Assembly: GCA_050084515.1 (NCBI GenBank)
Contig: CM114271.1
Span: forward strand, 55,490,001 to 55,554,000
Reading direction: 5' to 3'
DNA from: Blasia pusilla
Taxonomy: Eukaryota; Marchantiophyta; Marchantiopsida; Blasiales
Length of the DNA stretch: 64,000 nt
Numbering within the stretch: position 1 is the stretch's first letter; each line of letters starts with the position of its first letter. Shown here piece by piece: positions 1 to 11,809 of this stretch. The notes below the pieces were generated by a model, which did no database searches, had not been told where the DNA came from, and worked only from the letters and a program-made list of their open reading frames with translations. The position numbers and the translations under genes were made by a program.

Positions 1-1369
1 AGGACGTTGGACCTTTTGGAGGCTGGATTAGTGGAGTTGTCGCATGGAGAGTATGCATCAGCCACTATCATGCCTGCTAAAAAGGATATGCATGGCAACT
101 ACACGGATAGGTGGATGTGTGGAGATTACCGTCCTATCAATCGGCAAACCAAGGCCGATAGGTATGCCATGCCTACACCTGAGGAGATCTTTGATGTGGT
201 GGGACAGCAAAGATTTTCAGTATTTTTGGATCTTGGCAGGATACCATCAATTGCCGATTCGGGAGAGTGACAAGGCCAAGACAGCATTTTGGGGTGTCAA
301 CTCTCATGGCAAGGATTGTTTGTACCAGTGGAAATTCTTACCCTTTGGGTTGTAGAATGCACCTGCCGAGTTTCAGAGAGTGATGGACAGGATCCTAGCA
401 GGGTTGGATTTTGTTAGGTGTTACATTGATGATATCTTGGTGTTCAGTAACACGGTGGAGGATCATCAGATACATTTGCAGATGGTGTTTGAGCGGTTGA
501 AAGCTCATGGTCTACGTTTGCATCCAAGAAAGTGTAAGTTCTTCCATGAGGATGTTGAGTACTTGGGTCATGTGATCTATCCAAGTGGTTTGGGAGTTCA
601 ACAAGCAAAGGTGGAGGCTATTGCACTTATTCCGCATCCGCTAGATGTGAGTAGAGTTCGGGCATTCATGGGATTGGCGAACTACTATCGGAGATATGTG
701 AAGGGATTTAGTGCTATGGTAAAGCCTTTGAACCAATTGCTGAAATCAGATCAAGAGTGGCACTGGGGAGATGATGAGGAGAGAGCTTTTGTGGAGCTCA
801 AGGCCCAGTTGGTGGCGCCTATCTTGAGGAGACCTATCAGAGGGCGCCCATTTCAGTTACACACTGATTGGAGTAGGTTGGGACTTGGAGCGGTGTTGAC
901 ACAACATGATGATGAGCACATGGAGTTTGTTGTGGCCTATGCAAGTCGTTCGAATAATGCAGCGGAGTCGCGCTATAGTTCACATGAGGGAGAGTGCTTG
1001 GTAGTAGTGTGGGCTGTGGCACACTTTAGGTGTTACTTGTTTGGCACACAGTTTACCCTTGTTACTTGTTTGGCACATAGTTTACCCTTGTGGTTGATGG
1101 AGTCTGACAAGCTTACAGGGAAGCTTGCATGGTGGGCTCTTATCTTACAGGTTTATGACTTCCAAGTGGTACATAGACCTGGAGTTGCCAACCTTGATGC
1201 TGATGGGTTGAGTAGGAACCCGTGTACTAGCCAAGAGGATGCAACTAGGGCTAGATGGCATGGCGAGGTTGATGAGGAGATGGTGCCAGGTTGGCATGCA
1301 TCCGCCTTTTTATGTTGGTTAGGGGTGGACTCTAGTATGAAGGACCACATGACATCTTACTCTAGTTAG
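1..1369 (+). pseudogene. Ty3/gypsy pol: reverse transcriptase and RNase H, decayed
   Basis: The left edge of the window cuts into a gypsy reverse transcriptase that would copy the element RNA into DNA. Visible blocks are CGDYRPINRQT near 118, the Y-I-D-D catalytic box at about 422-433 (YIDDILVF), the connection region with YLGHVIY, and an RNase H domain from about 850 (LHTDWSRLGLGAVL, where the usual form is TDAS, then SSHEGECLVVVWAV). The chain is broken. The reading frame shifts near 235, just after FLDL and before AGYHQLPI, and a TAG at 353-355 stands where a sense codon precedes NAPAEFQR. The RNase H part is open to 1369. This is a dead copy. The family is clear; the clade within Ty3/gypsy is not resolved here. 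Confidence 0.9.
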
Positions 1370-1502
1370 AGAGTAGATGGCCAGCCTTCAGATCCTAAGG
1401 TTGGAGATGGTGGTACAAATCAGCGTGATATTCATGATGATGCGTTGGTGTTGGAGTTCCTACGGACCAGTAGGATGCTAGGCGTAGTGAGTGCCAAGGA
1501 GT

Positions 1503-2900
1503 GAGACCGTGTTCTTCAATGTGCTAAGAGGTATCGATTGGAGGGAACACATATTCTCCGTGTGTGGGAGGATGGTAGAGTACGAGTAGTGCCGCATTTG
1601 GCTCAGAGCGAGCGCATTGTGCGACATGCCCATGAGGAGTTGGGACATTTTGGGGTAAAGCGTACATATAGCTTACTCCTTGGTCAGTATTGGTGGCGTG
1701 GCATGCAAAATCAGGTGCAGCAATTGGTGTCACGTTGTATGGTTTGTGACCGGGTGAGGGCATCATTCAATGCCCCTACATCACAGTTACACTCCTTGCC
1801 TATTATGGGGTTGGATTACGGTTGAAGTATGGACCCTTTGCGAGACCGTTACCGTTGACTGTACGACATCATCGATATGTGTTGGTGATGGTGGAGCACT
1901 TCTCCAAGTGGATTGAGTTGGTGGTATTACCTGACAAGGCAAGTGAAGGAACGACGTACGCGTTTCTTGATAGAGTGCTTAGTCATTTTGATGCACAAGC
2001 TGAAGTGCTGACCGACCAGGGTACAGAATTTCAGGGTGAGTTTCAGGTCTTGTGTGACAAGGCGTTGATTGATCATCGGACCACGTCTCGAGATCATCCA
2101 GAGGCGGATGGTTTGGCGAGCGTGTGGTTGGGATAAAGTGAAGAGGGCATTGCGCAAGTATGGCCTCTGAAGGGCATCTTGAGACTCAGGATAATCAATT
2201 GCCATGGTTAGCCATGGGGTATGGGTTCAGTTGCCAAGCATCCTTGGATTCCTTCTCACCTTATTTTCTGTTATACGGCCAAGATCCAGACTTGCCAGCA
2301 GCAATTCGTCGGGAGTCTAGTGAGGTGGTGAACCTTGATGACCCAGAGATGTGGATGAGGGTGTGTTCTCAGCAGGCAGAGCTCTTTTGGAGAGTTATGC
2401 CAACAGCCTTTGAGAATCTTGCCATTGCTCAACAGAGAGATACGTTGCGGTATGCAACCATTCGGGGTGGAGGTTATCGACCATCAATTTGTAGGTTCCA
2501 TGTGGGGGACTATGTCTATTTGCAGCAGATTGCACCGACAACGTTGGATGTGATGGCAAGCCGCACTATTTTACGAGTGCGCGAGATGTTAGTTTCTGGA
2601 GTTCTCATGTTGGAGGGTCGTGATGGAGTTGTTTGGAAGGACCATGTGCGTAATTGTGCGCCATGTCATCTTCCAAATGTGGATGGTACTATTGACCCAA
2701 GCTTAGCCATGATACGTGCTAGCTTGAGGTGCATGTTGTGTGGGTCTGTTGGTAACGCAGCCCGTATGTTGGTGTGTGATCGGTGTTCTAAGGGGTTGGC
2801 ACATGATGTGTTTGACTCCATGTATGGATGTTGTTCCTACTGGAAGGTGGGTTTGTCCTTGATGTATTTAGGAGAGGTAGATGACTTGATCTTTGCATGA
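1503..2900 (+). pseudogene. Ty3/gypsy integrase with C-terminal PHD-like finger, decayed
   Basis: This continues the pol region above and would insert the cDNA into the genome. The HHCC zinc domain is visible (HAHEELGHFG then CMVCDR, about 1625-1755), followed by the core with VEHFSKWIEL (the first acidic residue is E where D is usual), VLTDQGTEF and HRTTSRDHPEADG. Stops and frame changes lie at about 1501, 1824 and 2134. The last segment (2160-2900) is open for 246 codons and includes GDYVYLQQ. It ends with a cysteine pattern C-x2-C, an 11-residue gap, C-x2-C and a nearby H at about 2730-2810, which reads as a degenerate PHD finger where many plant gypsy elements have a chromodomain. The PHD call is by eye. 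Confidence 0.8.
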
Positions 2901-3031
2901 TATGGATTACAGATGTGCGACTAACGATGGGGCAACCTAGCACCCGTCCTTCTGATTCGTGCACCCACGAAAGTGTATAGCATGTAGTAGATGTATAGGG
3001 CTACCTGGGAGTTAGAGGACCTAACTTGATT

Positions 3032-3041
3032 AGGGGGCGAG
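3032..3041 (+). other. Candidate polypurine tract
   Basis: A purine-rich stretch (AGGGGGCGAG) lies directly before the TGTGGTACAC start of the putative 3' LTR. This is the expected primer site for plus-strand synthesis of the upstream gypsy element. Confidence 0.6.
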
Positions 3042-3042
3042 T

Positions 3043-3515
3043 TGTGGTACACTTATGTTTGTGGATGCTCTCGTCTATGTTATGTATGTATGTGAGTATG
3101 GTATGTTAGCGATGTATGTTGTGTGACAATGTGGATTTGCACGACAGGTGTCATGACCATACGGATTATGTCGTAGAGTATAGTGTGCTAGTAGAGGCCA
3201 TACCTTATGTAGGACCGTAATGGCTAGGTAGAGATGCGGTTTCATACATAGGGTTGGGGGTTACTCAGTTGGGGTGACTTTCCTAGTAGGGCCCGCTCTT
3301 AGGTTGGAGGATATAGTGTGGAGTGCACTCAAAGAACAGTCAGTTCTTTGAGTTGAGCCTGTTGCGTTGGGAGTTAGCCTTGGTAGTGAGTAAAGCTCTT
3401 GGCTATGGTGTTTCCCGCAAGCTTCAACCTAGATTCTTCCATCGTGGAGTGGGTTTGGCTTGATTGTATGTGATTCTATACGTTTTTTATGACAGTAGGT
3501 CTTTCACGGATTTCA
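3043..3515 (+). repeat. Putative gypsy 3' LTR
   Basis: It begins TGTGGTACAC just after a polypurine tract and ends near ATTTCA, fitting TG...CA limits. The first 107 bases of this repeat unit (3041-3147) recur almost unchanged at 3516-3622, with only a couple of differences, which shows that a second LTR copy starts immediately after the first. The LTR would supply promoter and polyadenylation signals. No target-site duplication can be verified. Confidence 0.6.
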
Positions 3516-3622
3516 GTTGTGGTACACTTATGTTTGTGGATGCTCTCGTCTATGTTATGTATGTATGTGAGTATGGTATGTCAGCGATGTATGTTGTATG
3601 ACAATGTGGATTTGCACGACAG
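3516..3622 (+). repeat. Truncated second LTR copy in tandem
   Basis: This direct repeat of 3041-3147 breaks off at 3622. An LTR start abutting an LTR end suggests either a tandem LTR formed by recombination or insertion beside an older LTR. It marks the edge of the gypsy block. Confidence 0.6.
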
Positions 3623-3740
3623 ATACTGAAACTAGTCCACCATCGACAGGTGTAAAAATGAGTGCATGATGTATAAAAAACAAACCGTCAAACTCCGACG
3701 AGTTGTTAAACTAGTGGTAGCAAATCATCAAACGCCTTAA
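3623..3740. repeat. Fragment of the PQ palindrome-rich region
   Basis: The sequence is an inverted, slightly diverged copy of 40361-40475: both share a run reading CACCATCGACAGGTGT (or its complement), a CATGATGTAT box and one palindrome remnant. Homology stops near 3735, inside the last codons of the DNMT reading frame, so it marks the breakpoint that truncated that gene. Confidence 0.6.
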
Positions 3741-4527
3741 CTCGTGGGACCTTGAATCGCCCAAAATTCTCCAAAATGTATGCTGGAGAATGAGGCTGAT
3801 GCTCTTGTAAATGTCGCAAGATCCGCATCATCTCCCAAAACAACCAGGACCGAGTGTCAGATAACCCGCTACCTTGTCCAGCACTCGATTGGCCTTGACT
3901 CGGCCAACCAGCAATGATCAAGTCTATGCTCCCTACCCACTGTAAGTCCTGCGCCCCCAACAATGAAATGTCCCTCAGTAGGAAACTCTGGTTATCCTGA
4001 ATGGCGGACGCAGATAATAAGTCGGGGAAAGGGAGGCGTAACAGTGCCACATGGTGAAGTGAAGCGCGTCTTGCAACATCATCAATCTCCACATACAGGT
4101 ACTGCCGCACGCGCATTCCAGCGTGCAAAACAGCAACTAACCCACTGTTGATCCCTCCAAAGAGATCCAACACCCGAATACCCTTCTCTGGGATGCACCA
4201 CACAATCGGGGTGGTGTCCAAAGGGGTCATAGCAGCACTCTTGCCTACTTGGGGTTCCTCTGACCTGTCACACTCTGGTGCAAACGTTTCGCTCCATGCG
4301 GTTTGCACATACTCAGTGGCTAAGCGTCGAAGCTCCTCAGTGAAGCCCCAAAGCGACACCTCTCCTCCATGGACTGATGCGGCTACCATGACACTCCTTC
4401 GCATAGAAATGTCAGGAACGGTAGTATCCTCTGCATGGACATGTCCCTCAATCAAATCACTAGGCCAAGTGATGGCACTGCTAAGTGCTGCTAAGGTCGC
4501 CATCTCTCCTTGCCGTCGCTCGATCAC
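3706..4527 (-). pseudogene. Retroelement-borne C5-cytosine DNA methyltransferase (DNMT), truncated
   Basis: The product resembles eukaryotic C5-cytosine methyltransferases. Motif I is VLDLFGGINSGL, with the cofactor-binding acid loop at YVEID. Motif IV reads GWPSQGQSSAG, so the catalytic P-C-Q cysteine is a serine (AGT at 3900-3898) in this copy. A G-S-G-L-x-D-x-R-S-x-L-F stretch follows, then motif VI as ENFG. About 20 codons after ENFG the sequence runs into PQ-derived DNA, so the target-recognition domain and motifs VIII-X are missing. It lies immediately downstream of the protease of the same retroelement (order gag, protease, DNMT), so it belongs to the element and is not a host gene. 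It should be inactive on both counts. De novo CG methylation of element DNA is known for related retrotransposon DNMTs. Confidence 0.8.
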
Positions 4528-4539
4528 TGCACCTGTGAA

Positions 4540-5344
4540 TCAAACGGGTAATGAGCTAAGGCGCCCATCACTTGACTGCCATCCTGGTCTGTAGGACGCT
4601 GACTCCTCCCAGTAATCCAAGGAAAACCCCATCGGGTATAACACTGCTCCACCAACCAAGACGTCGTAGGACTCTGCATTAGTCACTATCACCTTGGCTT
4701 GCACCACGGACTCATGTGTAGGATGTCTCGGGAGAATCCTCACCACGATCTCCTGTCGGGTGATTTATTGTGTGGTACTCGCTCCATCCAAGGATGTCTG
4801 TATCCGGAACGGATAACGCTCCACATTGGCTCTCGTCAAGCCCAATCCTCTGAATGACGCTTTCCCCAACATCAAGGGTTGCGCTCCTAAATCCAACAAG
4901 ACGCGCTGCGGACTAAAAGCTCTACCTCCGGGACTCACCAACTGGAAGACCTCTTCCCGGTTATTCCAGCAACACAACACCAGGAGAAGCCATGGCACGC
5001 TCTATCGCAGGTCTAGCGGGCATCTCCGCCATCTTCACAACCGCAGCCTGCCATGAATCTGACGTGGACGGCCCGAGCATCTGCTCCGAGGACAAGTCCA
5101 TCACCTCCTCTGCAATCACCCCACGCTCACATAGCATAGCGGCCAGCCAAAAAGCCTTGACGGGTGTACCTCCCAATGTCATAACATCGAAAGCAAAAAA
5201 TAAAGGAGCGCGGTACACAATGGTGGCCACCCCCAACAACCTGCTCGACACATGCCCCTCTTGAGCATCAGCAATAGGAGTCGCCGTAGTTGCTTCTCCC
5301 ATCACCCTTTGTGCCTGCACACCAACAACAACACCAACTCTCAA
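4540..5344 (-). pseudogene. Retroelement aspartyl protease region
   Basis: Several overlapping open segments form the protease that would cut the polyprotein. RVLLDLGAQPLMLGK carries the D-x-G-A active-site turn (leucine where serine or threonine is usual). Further on, ESYDVLVGGAVLYPMGF and a SLDYW box match the second half of retropepsin-like domains of plant gypsy elements. Frame changes near 4750 and 4990 split the chain. It connects upstream to gag (5.6-7.0 kb) and downstream to the DNMT, all on the minus strand. Confidence 0.65.
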
Positions 5345-5620
5345 GGAACTCTAATCAGGACCCATCGATGGGGTCCTCATCGCCTTGGACAACATGAATG
5401 ACTGAGGAAGCCTAGTCTATTTCATGCCTTCCCCTCGCTGCGGATTCAACTCTGCGGCTACTCCACGCGTCACAACTCCGGCGGCCTCCATCAGGGCAAC
5501 CCCGCACATCCAACCAAGATCCTCCATATATGAGGTTGCTCCATATGATGTTGATGCCACGGATCCGGCATCGGGTAATCTCAATGCCATAGCGGCAATC
5601 TGCTCTTGTAGTTGATGTAT

Positions 5621-7000
5621 CTAAGCAGCCATCCTAGCCTCACGCCCTTCATATCCCTCAACGCGTCTAGGTGGTGGGACCCTACCTCCTCCACGGGCAG
5701 CTCCACCACCCTGTCGGGCAACTCTAGCTCCTTGTCCCCCAACGGGACCACCTAGTGTACAATCTCTAGCCCACCCGGAACGGCTACTCGCTCTAGTGCC
5801 TTCTCTAGCCCTCGGTCCGGACGTAACTTTGGATGTAAATTGAAACACCAGGCGCGTGTATGACGATACCTCTAGCAATAGTCACACTGATAACCTCCTG
5901 GTGGAGCACCATCTCCTCTTCCATGCTGAGGCACACGTCCATGATCCTGACAAGTGCAATCACGCTGATGATGGGCTCCACCACATGACCAACAAGTAAT
6001 CGTAGGCGGTTGCTGCTGAGCCGCATATGAAGGCGCAGGTCTCTGTGGCACGGCCTGCCGATATCCTCCTTGAGCTCGTGGTGCCACAATCAACCTATCT
6101 CGGAGTCCACGTTGCTACACAGGTGGTGGAGAAAATCGTGACTCCTCTCGCCCACAACCCATGGTGGCTACGCTCTCCTCCGCCATGTTGCGCTCAATAT
6201 TCTTGGCAGTCCTAAAAACATCTCTCAACATAGGGGAGGTGTTCATAAGAAGCACCCCCTCCTGCACCCGTGTCCGCAAGGTCTGGTCCAACATTGCGTA
6301 CCATGACTGGATAGCCTGAGCCTCTGTCACCCCTGAGTGATGTTGATCAACCGGCATAAGCGAGTGTAAGCCTCACACAAACTCTCACCCGGGCGCCTCT
6401 GGAAGTCATGGATGCTCCGCAACTTCTCCGTCCGTACCCCCTGGTAGCTCGCCCTCAACTTAGCAAAGAATTCAACCACGTGGTTGAACCTGGGACGAAC
6501 CCGACTAGACGGTGCAACTGCTCCAGTGCGAGTGATCCCTCCTAAAACATCACTAGTGGAAGAGGAAGTAGCCTCTCCTGACTCCTCCTCCTCATCTGGG
6601 AATGGCTCCGTCCATGATACTTAGTGAGTCGTCATGCCTCAATCTCCTGGGCATATCTGTGGGAGAACTCATGGTAATCGTCCATGGGTGCCCCCTCTAA
6701 ATGCTGGAACATACCATTCCATTTTGTAAACCGGTCGAACTCTCTAGAGTTGCTAGCCCGCTGTGAGTCACACCAACTCCTAAACTCCGCAATGAAATCA
6801 TGTAGCTCTATGGTGCCTACAACACCCGAAAACCTACGCGGTCCTCTATCCCGGTTGTCCATCTCATACGCCCAATTGGTAGGACCAGTCAATGTGTACG
6901 GTGGATCACTAACACACCCCTCTACACGCTCCCCCTTGTCTGAAGACAACAAAGAAGGAGATCGAGGTGGTCTCTCACGTGGAGACCCTCGAAACCTCGC
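5621..7000 (-). pseudogene. Retroelement gag with zinc knuckle
   Basis: This is the capsid and nucleocapsid part of the DNMT-bearing element. The N-terminal part (about 6950-6630) contains DFIAEFRSWCDSQ and EFDRFTKWNGMFQHLEG. The middle (about 6480-6360) reads EWFNHVVEFFAKLR and RRPGESLCEAYTRLCRL across frames, the typical retrotransposon gag fold signature. A CCHC-like knuckle (CWSCGGAHHQRDC) lies at about 5994-5957. A low-complexity R/G/A-rich stretch follows at 5.6-5.85 kb. Frames change several times, so the copy is dead. No LTR was recognised upstream between 7000 and 7258. Confidence 0.7.
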
Positions 7001-7258
7001 ACCACTCGAGGTAAACCCTCAAGAGCTACTCTCAAGTCCACTACCTCGCCTCTCAAAATCCTGAAAGAGCGCTGTGATGGCCCTCATGCCCCTCTCACAC
7101 GATCACTCTCAATCTCGCAAGTAATCCCTCAATCACTCAAACTAAACATACGGCACTCAATCTACACTCTCTCACTGAGACGTGTGTTGTGCGGCAACAA
7201 GCAACGTGGTGCGGCAAATCAACCAATCTATCATCTCATCGACAAACCATCCTCAATT
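7000..7258. other. Junction between gag and gene Q, nothing recognised
   Basis: A stretch rich in CTCAA and CTCTC between the gag start and the 3' end of Q copy 1. It could hold the element leader or an LTR edge, but no primer-binding site or LTR terminus is convincing. Confidence 0.3.
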
Positions 7259-9932
7259 CTAGACATCCCACATAGGTCTATGTCCCCTAAACCCATACAT
7301 CATTAATGCTCCTAGCATCAGCACGAAACCCAATATCCCAAATAACTTCCCAATATCCGGAAATCCCTCACAGGTGCAGGGTAAGAGACCAGAATGGGTA
7401 ACTTGACAAAAATGTCGATGTCGCTCCGTGGCAACTACAAATCTCGACCCCAACTCGGTCGTGTTGGGGCAGAGGGCATTTTCATGAACGTTCAATCCAC
7501 GGCAATGTTAGAAGGGAACGAAAATAACTCAGGAGTCAAAGCAATAAGCGACCTGTCGGAACCAAACGGGTTGCAGGCCCGAGGCATCCCATGAACGACT
7601 CTACGACCCGTCGGGTTGTAACCTTAAACCCACCTGCTGCAAACTGTTGGAACCAGACGGGTTGCAAGGCCGAGGCATCGCATAAACGACTGTGACCCGT
7701 CGCGTCCCGACGGGTTGCACACTCGGGTTGCACACTCGGGTTGCACCAAAAATCTGGATGCAACCCGTCGGTTTCCGTCGGGTTGCACACTCGGGCAACC
7801 CGTCGCATCCGACAGCTTGCTTGGTTTCTTGGGTTTGAAATCCATATAGTTCCCACGCTTCTCACCCTGAGCTACAACTTTACAAACAATTCTCAGCATG
7901 AGCTTGACAAGACAAAATAGTGAACTCACCTGCCGCATGAAGTTTCCCCATTGTCTCATACGTACAGTCCACCAACTCAACCAAGAGCACAACTCTTTGT
8001 ACTTCCCCTCAATCGCATGCTTCCTCCACCACCCATGAAGTTCTTCCTGGCATTCCATGGCTGCTTCAAGGTTTTTTTGTCCTTGCGGCGTTGGAGTAGA
8101 GTGACATGCTCTGTCCTCTTATTCTCCTTGATGCAAGATTTGGTGTCTTGGGTTCTGATCGTTGCCAATGGAAAGCATCCGACCTTTCCCTCTCCGGTTG
8201 AACCTCTCCACCCCAGAACACTTCCCGGATAGCAATCCACCCAGGTTGTGCATTGTCTGCCATGAACCCATAAATTTCCCGAGGTGGCCTTTTGTTTTCC
8301 TTCACCACCTCCAATAAGAGTAACCAAACACATCTTCAAAGCGCCAACGCGTCTTACGCCTTTACTTCACAGACAAATATAGTTTTGAGGCCCTTCTCCA
8401 CATGGTCATAAACCTGAGCACCCATCGTCAACCATCCGTTCAGCACTCTATAGCAAATATCAAAGCTTGCCTAGCTCCCGTAAAGATCTTCCCCTTCCCT
8501 CATTCGATCTATAAGATCGAGGCCACTCGACGGACCTGTGGTTGACATTTTCAAGACATAGGCCCTGGATCCCTCGCCTCCTTGGCCCATGATCTGCCAT
8601 CTCAGAATGAATGGAAATCTGGAGTTGGCCTTGATTCTGGCGATGGCATCCATTTCGGCCGTCTTTCCATCCAGAACTCATATTTGACGCAGCAAATTCC
8701 GGAATCATTCAGGATCAGCGAGAAATGCGAGATTTTCCCAGAGTTGTTTCTCCTCAACCACCGTGATCTCGCCCTGTCAAGGGATTCCAAGCAATTGTTC
8801 ACAAATTTGTGATGCCGTTGTGAGCTTGATCACTCCGGGCTTTGAACCCGGAGAGTTTCTGTAGACCTCGGCTACTTTCTTCGCCACATCCTCCTTGATG
8901 TGTCTTTGAATTGCATCGGTCACAGGATGAGTGTGGGAGCCAACATGAACTGCCAGCCTTGTGTACTCTAACGTGGAGCCCAAGTCTTGGACAATGAAAA
9001 ATATGTATGCTGGACATGCTCCAACGCAGAAGGGCGATGCCTGACAATGAGGACATCGATGGCCTCCCGGCGGTATGGTGGCACCGACCTCGTATGGAGT
9101 TTCTGCATTCTTGGGAGGGAATTGCGACGTATTGACTCGCCCGTTGCGCTCTAGATACGAGCATGCTGGACTTCTACACTCCAAGGCTCCCACACATTGG
9201 CGGCGGGAGACAATCCAAGGACCATTTGGAATTGAAGCACTGGTCCGTTGAAGCCTACACCATCGATGACAATCAGACTTTCTGTCCATACCCTTCAGGC
9301 ATCGTCCATCCTTCTTTTGAGCAGGAGCAGCAAGTGGAGGCAACTCAAAAATGCAATTACCATAAATGCGTGGGCGGCGTCGACAAGAATGTGCTTGAAC
9401 ATTTTCAAGGGTAGAGACGAAAGCAAACTATTGCCGGATACTCGCAAGAGGAACGAGTAGGCGGACAGAGGGCCCGATTGGTGTCCGACAGATCCACTGA
9501 GGTTGATAACATCCGGAATCTCTTCAGGAAAAACAACATTATTCTGGCGTGCAAAGTTGGAGTCGGCCGGATCTGCAGAGCTTGGAGTTGTAAACGAGAG
9601 CTCGGAGCACTAGGAAATTCTAGACCATCTACTTGGGAAACAGATTTAATTGAAGGGCCGTAAACTCTGTATTGACCATTTGCTAGAGGTAGGAGATTCC
9701 ATACTTTACGGTGCGAGGTCACTTTGGCTGGACCTGTCTCACCTATTATGTCTTCCGTACCATCCACCTAACATCTTTGGATACAAAGATGGTTCCAATT
9801 TGGAGAAGAAATCGAAGCATTAAAATTTTCATCCACTGCTATGAAAGACTCACGAGCTTGGGGTCGAATGATTTGTGATTGAGGAAGGGCCTCCAAATGA
9901 CTGCCACAAGTGAGCTTAACATAATTATCCAT
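7259..9932 (-). pseudogene. Gene Q copy 1: zinc-cluster MULE/SWIM-like transposase
   Basis: The gene runs leftward from an ATG at 9932 (MDNYVKLTCG in the frame shared with copy 3). Segments: an N-terminal region with KVWNLLPLANGQYRVYG (about 9710); a Cys/His-rich domain at 9343-8777 with SDCHRWCRLQRTSAS, QCVGALECRSPAC and CPHCQASPFC; a stretch with IYGFMADNAQPGWIAIREVF near 8290-8230; then DAFHWQ and an alpha-helical Trp-rich part. A palindrome-bearing intron lies at 7.55-7.85 kb. The last exon (7495-7259) has HSGLLPCTCEGF, resembling the start of a SWIM finger. The D...E...H spacing and terminal C-x-C recall MULE-type transposases. Stops and frameshifts make this copy a pseudogene. The MULE assignment is an inference. 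Confidence 0.55.
7560..7830. repeat. Dyad-repeat cluster in Q intron
   Basis: Several copies of CAACCCGTCGG-type arms separated by short gaps lie inside the last intron of Q copy 1. They include tandem GGGTTGCACACTC units near 7720-7745. Confidence 0.7.
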
Positions 9933-10827
9933 TCCAAGAAGATTCCAATGGGAGGAGACTGAGAATGAGAATGAGAATTTTTAATTTATAGTGAATAGTG
10001 AATAGGAAAACAGATACTCCTGACAGATTTTTACTGACAAGATGAATTCGGTGGATGACATTGTTTGACACAATGGATCCAATTCTGTAACACATTCAAT
10101 TCTGTTGCAATATGTTACCGGATTTGGGAAGCAGAGGGTTGCGCATCACACTTGGAACCCGTCGGAGTCCTGGTAACTCAAAAATTACCCGAAGCTAACT
10201 GAAGCCTGCAACCCGTCAGCTTCGGACGGGTTGCACGCTTCTGCCAAATATTGTCGAAGCGAGCAACCCGTCGCTCTACGACGAGTTGCTCGGATACCGC
10301 TCCTTCTTGCCCGAAGATGCCGGAGGCATGCAAACCGTCTGTTCCCGACGAGTTCCGCGGTTGCCTCACCTATTTGCCCAAAGACGGGGAGGCTTGCAAC
10401 CCGTCGCCCTCCAACGGGTTGCGCAAGGGCCTCGCCTTGTGGTGCAGCCAGCCGGACTCCCACAACTTGCACGGGAAGCCCGCGTTCTTAACCCTTGATG
10501 AGGGAATCGTGCAACCCAACGGTCTCCGACGGATTGCCCAAGATACGTCCCGTTCCCGTCCCAAACACGGCGGAGGCGTGCAACATGTCGGTCTCCGACG
10601 GGTTGCGCGGGTACCTCGCATTCTTTTCCGAAGACGACGGAGGCGCTCAACCCGTCGGTCTCCGACAGGTTTCTTGCGCACGTGGCGACATACCCAGGAT
10701 GGCGGAGGCGCACAACATGTCGGACTCCGACGGGTTGCCATTTTTCACGTTCGGACTTCCGTAACCTCCGGCACGTCGCCGTCAAAAGGACGACGGGACC
10801 CAACGGTCAGCCCAACGGCTAGAAAAG
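9933..10827. promoter_or_regulatory. Bidirectional upstream region between genes Q and P, palindrome array
   Basis: Divergent genes Q (start 9932, leftward) and P (start 11128, rightward) share this region. The Q side has a purine-rich GAGAATGAGAATGAG leader. From 10150 to 10740 there are about ten dyads with arms CAACCCGTCGG and CCGACGGGTTG, roughly every 55-70 bp. Here their centres are often GTCTC or GAGAC, so the dyads have an orientation. The same region occurs at 59880-60480 (inverted) and, paired with Q copy 3, at 40681-41470. Reading frames of up to 278 codons across it are by-products of the repeats. Confidence 0.65.
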
Positions 10828-10837
10828 TATAAATAGG
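10828..10837 (+). promoter_or_regulatory. TATA box of P copy A
   Basis: TATAAATAGG follows the palindrome array and precedes the conserved 5' leader by about 300 bp. The same box sits at the matching place in copy B (59841-59834). Confidence 0.65.
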
Positions 10838-11809
10838 GCAGAAATTGCTCATTTCCGGTTTCTCATTTCGCAATCTTCATTCCTCACTCTCCCGCGCAGC
10901 AGCTGATCAGATACGAAGGGGCGTTTCACACGGCGACACATCGCGAGTCAATAGGAGGGAACGAGAACGAGACGGTTCGACCGAACGACAGCGAGACGGT
11001 TCGACTGAACGATCGCGGGACGATTCGAGCTACCCATCAAGACGATTCGAGCTCCCCATCTCGACATCAGCAAGGCGACTGATCAAGGGATTTGTCGTGG
11101 ACATAGGTGGAGGCATTTCCGGAAAAAATGACGAGGAAAAAATCACAAGCCAACAAGTCGGGAGCTTCACTCCAAGTCCATTAGGACTCTGCGTCAAGAT
11201 CTCCTGGCCTCGTTCGCGAATGAAATTAGGCAGCAGGAAATCAAGGAGCGGGAAAGGGAAGCGGAGATGCACAACCAAGTGCTTCTTGCAGGCGTGTTCA
11301 AGAGGCGCTAGATAAACGTAACGCAGAGGCCGAGACGCCGCAGCCTTGAAGAAAAGGATCGCCGACGATAAGAGAGAAAAGAAGCGTCTGGACGCGTCGG
11401 TGAGGAGGGAAGAATTGGCTAAAGCGAGGAGGGAAAAAGCGATAGCCATTGACAATAGCCCTGCCCGTCCAACCGCAAGTGTTGAGATGCGGGAAATGTC
11501 CCCCATGAAGTCCGGGGACACAATCAACATAGTGGAAACGCAAGAAGTTGAAATCGATGACGACGAGGTCATGAGGACCGCCAGCGTGGAGATGGTGGAC
11601 ATGGCCGAAGAAGCAGAAGAGCGGTCATTCTCGACTCCAAGCCCGGCGGAGGACATCGATTTGCCAGCTTCTGTCTCAGACAAGTTAGCTGGTCAAGAAA
11701 CCGACCCCATTTTCGAGCGGGTAAGGAGGATCTGGGTTTTTTGAATTATGTGAATTGCAATTCATTGGGAATTCAGTGTAGCTTATTCATCTTGTCCCGG
11801 TTCTGACAG

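Noticed and set aside
3706-4527. Host maintenance DNA methyltransferase
   Set aside because: It has no host regulatory domains, no introns, and lies directly after gag and protease on the same strand.
10251-10832. 193-codon open frame on the plus strand
   Set aside because: Same reason: translation of the palindrome array upstream of P, lying before the TATA box.
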